In this document: positions 58,003 to 64,000 of the stretch, piece after piece
Numbering within the stretch: the stretch's first letter is position 1
How the letters are laid out: every line of letters begins with the position of its first letter
From: Micromussa lordhowensis
Lineage: Eukaryota > Cnidaria > Anthozoa > Scleractinia > Lobophylliidae
Direction: 5' to 3'
Assembly: GCA_964020085.1 (NCBI GenBank)
Contig: OZ026595.1
Location: 18,886,653 to 18,950,652 of the forward strand
DNA length: 64,000 bases
Notes under the pieces: generated by a model
Told to the model about the DNA's origin: nothing
Database searches by the model: none
The model's input: the letters and a program-made list of their open reading frames with translations, nothing else
Position numbers and translations under genes: made by a program

Positions 58003-60069
58003 TTAATTCAAGATTTATCTTATTATTTAAAGTCAAGACTGCCGAGTAAGAAAGTTAAATGAATAGATCGATTAGTCGTCGATTCTTAACGTTGCACAAG
58101 AGTTTATATAAAAAGTTCAGAAGTAAAAGTCATATCTGTACGTTCCATTAAAGTAACTATAGCAGTACTTATTATGGGTTGTGAAGTGTCACGGGTGCTA
58201 AGGCGTCAAGGCAGACAGCCGTGTAATACTGCGGTAATATCATTGCCTGAATAAAAAAGACTGTTTTTGTTCCTACATGACATGGTCGGGGCGAGAGTAT
58301 AATTTTCAATTACAATGTTCATTTAGTGAGACCATATAAACAAGTAAATGTTTGCAATTTGACAAAACACGTACAAGTAAATGTTTACATAGGTACAGAC
58401 TCAGTTGAAAAATAGGTATGTGGCTGACCATAGAATCACAATGAGCTAAGAGAATTTTAATCTTGGTAACAAGACGCACTTTTTGAAAAACAGGTTTATA
58501 AATCTCAGTTTTAACATGCTTTGGGCCCTCAAGTTAAAAATGCATATCTGCCCGAATCAGATTCCTTCACACGCTTCATCGCAGTAAAAGTTATTATGGT
58601 GGTACTTATTGAGGGTTCTGAAGCGCTACTGGTACCGTGATGTCAAAGCGGACAACCATGTAATATGGCGCTAATGCAATATTCAAATTTTCTTAGGTTC
58701 ATTTGGTTCAAAATGATGGCACCAGTTTTTGATCACTTAAAAAAACGCAATTAGTTGAGGCAATCTAATTCTACTCCAACACTCGTTTGAAGTCATATGA
58801 TCTGAACCAAAAGGGATTGCATTTTGTAAGTAGATGGCATATTACACTTTTATTAAGCTTAGGGTGTCTCAAGTTTCGTTTCGAAAACATTATCATGTTT
58901 TCCTACCTACGTTTAAATTCTCTTTGCCCTGTTCGTGATTCAAAGGCCAGCCTGCATACAGATACGTTTTAGAACGTGCTTATCACGGTAGAAAAAAGGA
59001 ACATAAAGGAAGCTTATCGAGAGTCATTTATTTGTGCAGTAGTTTTAGTCTTTTGTCCTTAACTGGAATATTTTCATTATTTTTGTCCTCAGTATTTTAC
59101 CTTTGTTTATAAATGAACTAATGCCCTTGGCTAATTCGGTTAAAATTTATATACTTGTGCGTCATCGATATTTCGAAAAAACGCATGCTTATGATCAGTC
59201 GATGAGTTTAACTCGATCAGTACAGTTAAATAAGTGTTTTTCTTTTAAATAAAATGGTCATTCTCACCAGGTATTTAAAATTTGATACCAATGAATGAAA
59301 TAATTTGTCCCGATAGTTGTACGCGGATATCAAGGTAGAAACTCGTGGATCATGTTAATGCGATATCAAGGCAGCTATTTTTTTTATCACCGTAATAATC
59401 AGAGTGATATCAATGTATGAAATGGTCTTTGATATCAAGGCAGACAACCCCTTACGAAACAAATTAGTTAGAAAATGTCATTACCATGTATGGTAAAGGC
59501 CTGATACACGTCTGTACAGATACCTAGGGTTGAACCACAATTTTCACAACATCTGATGATGCCGTGGATCGACGAAGGCTCGAAAGATTAATTCTACTAC
59601 AGTAATATAAGGGTTTACTTGAAAATATCAAACATCAATCAGTGAGAATATGTTATTTTTATGTATCTTATTTCTAAAGAATGTCTTTAAGAGTACATTT
59701 ATACCCTGACAATGGCTTCAAGTGGAAACCTGTCTTAACTGTCAGAGGTCCGACTTCCAAAGCATGGAGATATGATTAATTTTCCAACGGTTCAAAATGA
59801 TGGAGAAATTCCATACCCCAAAACACCAAGGTATTGTTTGATACCTCTACCTTTTTTCTGTTTTATACTAGCACCTAAAAATGACTATTTATCCATTTTA
59901 GACACAAAACTCGGTGATTTATTAGTACGAGAGGTCATGTGATTTTTAGCACTGGAAGAAATAAGGATATTTGACTGAACTGTACACAATTGTAAGAGCA
60001 AACAAAAATTTACCTTGTTACTAGTATACCTAATTGGCCACTTCCCATTGGGGCTTTTCAAGACCAATG

Positions 60070-60290
60070 TAGACAAACAATGATAAACAAATATTCAAAT
60101 AAACATAACTGGGTTAAGATTCCCGACTGGCGGGAGGCAGACCACTTGGCAATTTACAAGCGTCGCCGAGAAGTTAAACTCGGGACTATCGAGAACAACA
60201 TCAGCTAGCGGTCAGACCGGGATTTGAACCCGGGACCGACGGATTTAAAATCCGGCGCTCTAGCCTCTCGCCACGCTCCCTTCCTTTTCT
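60070..60290 (-). mobile_element. tRNA-derived SINE upstream of the unit B gene
   Basis: Copy of 45125-45345 carried along in the duplication; no difference seen in the tRNA-like head. Confidence 0.75.
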
Positions 60291-60487
60291 TGGCTACACT
60301 GAAATGGTGCTGGTTCCACCAACCAAATTAATTGCTAATATGATTGCGACTGCCACCACGTCAAGGTCCTTCAAACAACGTGGCAATCATGCAACCATTT
60401 AAGGAAGAGCGAATGTACTTAGATTAAGTGTGGTTAAGGAAGACTATTAATTATAAGAAACTTATTTTGTTTTCCTAAAAGAATAAG

Positions 60488-63400
60488 ATGCTGTTCCTGG
60501 GATTTCTTTTGCTGCCTTTCCTGGGTTCATCTTACTCAGAGGTAGTTTGGGATCCAACTGACCCAAGATGCGAAGAGCGAAGACAAGAGGACAAACAATT
60601 TTGGCAAGAGAATTATCTGGGACCAGCCTACGGTTGGATACACCTATTCGACAGAAAAAGGTAAACCTCTAAGACCTATAGCAAAATATCGTTAATGATA
60701 TGCTGGTAAATAGATTTTTTTGCCAACGGCGTACCATGGGGAAACCAAACAGCACCGAGTTTCGTTATTCTACCTAATATTACCTAATCTTCACTAAAAT
60801 GTAGCTTGGCACTTTTCTTGGCTGGTGTCCACGTGTAAGCCATCCGATCATCCGAGAGGATCCTACCACATACGACGTGAATACATCTGCTGCAGAAGCT
60901 AAAAGGAGGTAACCCAGGAAGGCTCGAACACGCGCTTCCCTGTCAGATGTTTCTTTCATTCCTTCTACCAACTGACACTCCCCTTTCCGTATCGTATCCT
61001 TAGTACTCCCACTGTTGCTACATATGCAGGTTTCGTCGACTCGACGGACTTACATCATTGTTAAAAGAGGGAAATGGTTATGAAACTTCACAAAGGGCTC
61101 TGTTCTATGTTTTTAGTCGCTTTTTAGACCTGACCCTGCACAGAACACAATAGGTCATGATTAGTGCTCAAGGAACTGACCAATAGAAACGTTACGGTGA
61201 CGTCATTCGGCTAAACTGGTATGTGAGCACAAAACATCGCAGACCTTCCAACATAAATCTTGTGATCTTTGTTTGTTCCTTTGAAGTTTGCCGGCTTTCA
61301 TAACATACATACTTTATTGGCTCGTCCCCAAGGGGCTTTTCACCAGTTCCTTTCTATAACTATGTCTACATCAATGCATTTTCCAGTATGCCATTAAAGA
61401 CCCAGCTCCCCTTTACAGATATGTTGTCAAATAAAACTGTGCACTCAAATAATCCCCTCTTTCTCGATGTGCTTATGACAAACACTCAAATTCATAGATA
61501 TGACACAAGAACAGCCAGTGATTATCGAGTGCATTCCTGTCGTACAAACGTCAAGAAATTCACAACTCTTTACCAAGGACCAAAAATCTGGAATTATCTC
61601 CCTGTATCTATTACAAGCTTGTCCAGCTTTAAGAACAAAGTGCTAAAGTTTTTGATAAAATAGTTACTGAATTATCCTAGCCGCACACCTTCACAGCCCT
61701 TAGTTCTTATCATATTGTGACGTTGAGGTGGCCTTTCCTATAGGCCTGGTAGTTTCTTCAGGTCTCCTTGCCTAACAACATGCTATACTCTGTACAATTC
61801 TTTTAATATCAAGGCTAATAAATGATATTAAAATTATTTTAATTAATTTAAAATATTAAAATTATTTTAATATCAAGGATAATAAATGATGATGATGATG
61901 ACGGTATCACTTACGAGAAGAACTCTGCATTGACTGGTCTGTCTTTCTTTTAAAAGGCACGTGGATACCTTCCATTAGGTGCAATAGTGTACCTTGATTA
62001 GATTGCCTTAAATGAATGAATGAATGAATTTGAATTTGTATAGCGCTAAAAGTATTGGAGAATATTCAAAAGCGCTTTACATTAAGTTAAAAAAATCAAA
62101 AATCAAAAATCAAATTTGAAAACTCCTAACTAAATCAAAATTAACCATAAGAACTATTCCACAAATTAAAAGCTTTCTTAAAAAGATATGTTTTAAGTTG
62201 CTTTTTAAAAATGGCGAGGCTGCTACTTGTTCTAATAGTTAATGGCAGCGAGTTCCATAAAGCAGGTGCAGCACGAGCAAAGGCCCGATCCCCAAGTGTA
62301 GAACAGTTGACTTTTGGAACGAACAGAAGAGATTTTGCAGACGAACGTAGAGCATACTTAGCAGCTGGTTTCACGGATAAAAGATCTGTAATGTAGGATG
62401 GACTCTGGTTGTGTAGTGACTTGTAAACAAAAAGGAGCAATTTGAACTGGACTCTAAACGTTACTGGAAGCCAATGCAGGTCGATAAGTGATATGATCAA
62501 ATTTCGCAATTTGTAAAGTCACTCTGGCCGCGGCATTCTGGACTATCTGTAAACGATCGAGCTGATATTTAGGTAGACCGAATAGAAGTGCGTTACAGTA
62601 ATCAAGGTGAGAACTCAATGTATTGCTCTTCTATTGATTCTGAATAATGTTCTCTTTTATTGCAGTAATTACAATGTCCAAGGGGCCGCTGAAAGTATTG
62701 AACGCTTTTTAAAGGAAGGCTGCGATGATTACGAAGCGAACAAAAAATCTAACGATTATAGATGTTGGTCCAAAGAGTTCCTGTGTGCTGCGAAAGAAGT
62801 CGTCAGGAAAACCGTTGATAGTCATATCATGAAGAAAGGCAATCTTGAACACAATTGGTACCGCTGGTTTAGAGCACCATGGGGCAATCACCAAGATGCT
62901 CTAGAACAGGAGATTAACTGGGTTACGAAAATGCGATGGAATGACCCCAGACTTCTCTACTGGGCCAAAACCGATCTTGAACAGCTTGGTACAGAAATGT
63001 TCGACCGAGTCTTCTACTACATTGACAAGAACAATATCAATAGCTTAGAACTGGTTTTTAACCACTATAAGTCCAGCGGCACGATGGATCTTATGAAAGA
63101 ACAGTGCGAAAGCATGAACAGGGACGATACCAAAATGCAATGTAAGTTAGCAATAGTCTTCGATAGGTTAGCAGAGTTGATGATAGATCATAACGGTATA
63201 CCATGGGATATGAATCAGCCGCCCCCTAGAACCAGGGAGGAGCTATCAATGTTGTATCTCCTCCAGCCTAAAGTCTATGAAATCATGAACATTGCGTCCA
63301 AAGCCAGAAATAAGACCCTCTGCGACCGCCTAAAGACAATGTTCCAAAGTCTCTATGATAATGCCCTGAATCAGGATGGCAACAAAATTAAGGACCATTT

Positions 63401-64000
63401 CGGCGAATTCGGCTCCATTTCTGCAAGTATGAAACGCGATTGCACAGACACCTACAGAAATGATTTTGAGCAACTCACGTGCTACTTGGCTGAGACGTTT
63501 GCACGTATGGGAAAACTAACGAGTGCCCTAGGGCCAAATTATGACAACTGGCAGTCGACTGAATCCCAAAGCATGCGAGCTGTTATTCTAGTTTGGCTTT
63601 TATTGACACCCAAAGGCAAGTTCTATGTCAAAACCGATGCACTTAAGAGAGCTCAGACTTCGAAAGAGTTACTGAAAATCATGTATGATAAAATCCGAGA
63701 AAATGACCTCACTGGCCTTCAATATATTGCCAATTTAGTTCCCAACGACAATCAAATGGGACTGACCAGTAGTGATGAATGTGCTCCAAGTTTTGAAAAA
63801 ATTAGCAGGAGCATGGAATGCGGTTTTAAGATCCTCCTAGAGAACGTAGCGGTTTTTCTTGACCAGTACAGCAGCAAGGATCGTAGAACAAAAATTCTGG
63901 ATCTGAGCGTCGATCATAAAACCCGATTAACCCAGTTTCAAATTTCAAGCATCAAAGGTGTGGTTGAAAACACCAAGCTAGAGCTGCAAAGCTCGTTAGA
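60488..64000 (+). CDS. Unrecognised secreted protein, copy B (3' end outside window)
   Basis: Exon 1 is 60488-60660 and exon 2 starts at 62666 and is open to the window edge, giving 502 complete residues. Splice sites and phase are the same as in copy A. A TAA stands four codons before the ATG, in frame, where copy A has TTA. Exon 1 has one replacement: Ser at residue 15, at the end of the signal peptide, where copy A has Cys. The 1335 bases of exon 2 differ at four sites, all synonymous (AAT/AAC three times, CGG/CGC once). All four Cys-paired repeats are present; the hydrophobic stretch and C-terminal part lie beyond the window. Whether it is complete cannot be judged. Confidence 0.82.
61305..61342 (-). 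mobile_element. 38-bp LINE 3' fragment inserted only in copy B
   Basis: ATACATACTTTATTGG..GGGGCTTTTCA interrupts the inverted end CATAAC/CCAGTTCC, which is continuous in copy A (46360). It resembles the LINE 3' blocks at about 18990 and 20455, so it looks like an extremely 5'-truncated retroposition. Confidence 0.65.
61372..61900 (+). mobile_element. LINE 3' fragment in intron, copy B
   Basis: Equivalent of 46385-46916. The coding remnant has one extra codon (NKTVHSNN against NKMHSNN), which fits a non-functional relic. Confidence 0.75.
62017..62627 (-). mobile_element. L2/CR1-like LINE 3' fragment in intron, copy B
   Basis: Equivalent of 47030-47640, with the same frameshift and the same (AATG)n tail, so the insertion predates the duplication. 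Confidence 0.8.

Larger units (their letters stand above)
55105..58700. repeat. Internal repeats of unit B, three copies
   Basis: The conserved block of about 150 bp occurs at about 55108, 56478 and 58562. Between the second and third copies is about 430 bp of repeat DNA lacking in unit A, plus the TTAA element at 57102-58002. Confidence 0.85.
52766..64000 (+). repeat. Tandem segmental duplication, unit B (runs off window)
   Basis: It repeats unit A from the foldback onward. The distance from unit start to the gene ATG is 7722 bp against 6436 bp in A. Most of the difference is explained by two elements absent from A (52996-53430 and 57102-58002) plus smaller indels. Confidence 0.9.

Overview
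The window is animal nuclear DNA and most likely comes from an anthozoan cnidarian, probably a stony coral. The genes have introns with GT..AG boundaries and long AT-rich intergenic DNA. Dense foldback MITEs, tRNA-derived SINEs and CR1/L2-like LINE tails resemble coral genomes. The gene content (ERI1-like exonuclease, plant-type LRR multi-membrane protein, DD3-3-like secreted protein) also fits a cnidarian. The organism is inferred from family knowledge, not from a database search.

Layout. 0.6-2.0 kb: last two exons of an ERI1-like 3'-5' exoribonuclease (+). 2.8-9.5 kb: a two-exon gene for a secreted-type LRR ectodomain joined to a Cys-rich region and a multi-pass membrane module (+), with a decayed copy of the start of its main exon just upstream. 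9.5-12.8 kb: a cluster of MITEs and a LINE tail. 13.0-18.4 kb: a nine-exon DD3-3-like secreted protein gene (+), with a duplicated, phase-incompatible microexon. 19-22 kb: LINE remnants and a foldback. 22.0-23.4 kb: a chain of exon-like segments with good splice sites but little coding potential. 23.5-39 kb: gene-poor, with nested MITEs, a diverged minisatellite, a 2-kb Tc1/mariner-like non-autonomous element carrying ATACGCGTAT arrays, and weak exon candidates near 37 kb.

39.1-64 kb: a tandem segmental duplication, unit about 13.7 kb (unit A 39.1-52.8 kb, unit B 52.8 kb to beyond the window). Each unit has a 5' block of internally repeated DNA with tRNA-like promoters, then a two-exon gene for a predicted secreted protein of 1124 residues that I do not recognise. 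It has four Cys-paired helical repeats, a long helical region with one Gly-rich hydrophobic stretch, and a beta-rich, Cys-rich C-terminus. Over the 1335 exon-2 bases visible in both copies there are only four differences, all synonymous; exon 1 has a Cys15/Ser change. Units A and B also differ by transposon insertions, which help separate a real duplication from an assembly error.

The genes do not form a pathway. They are independent neighbours in a repeat-rich region. The strongest candidate for something undescribed is the duplicated 1124-residue secreted protein.
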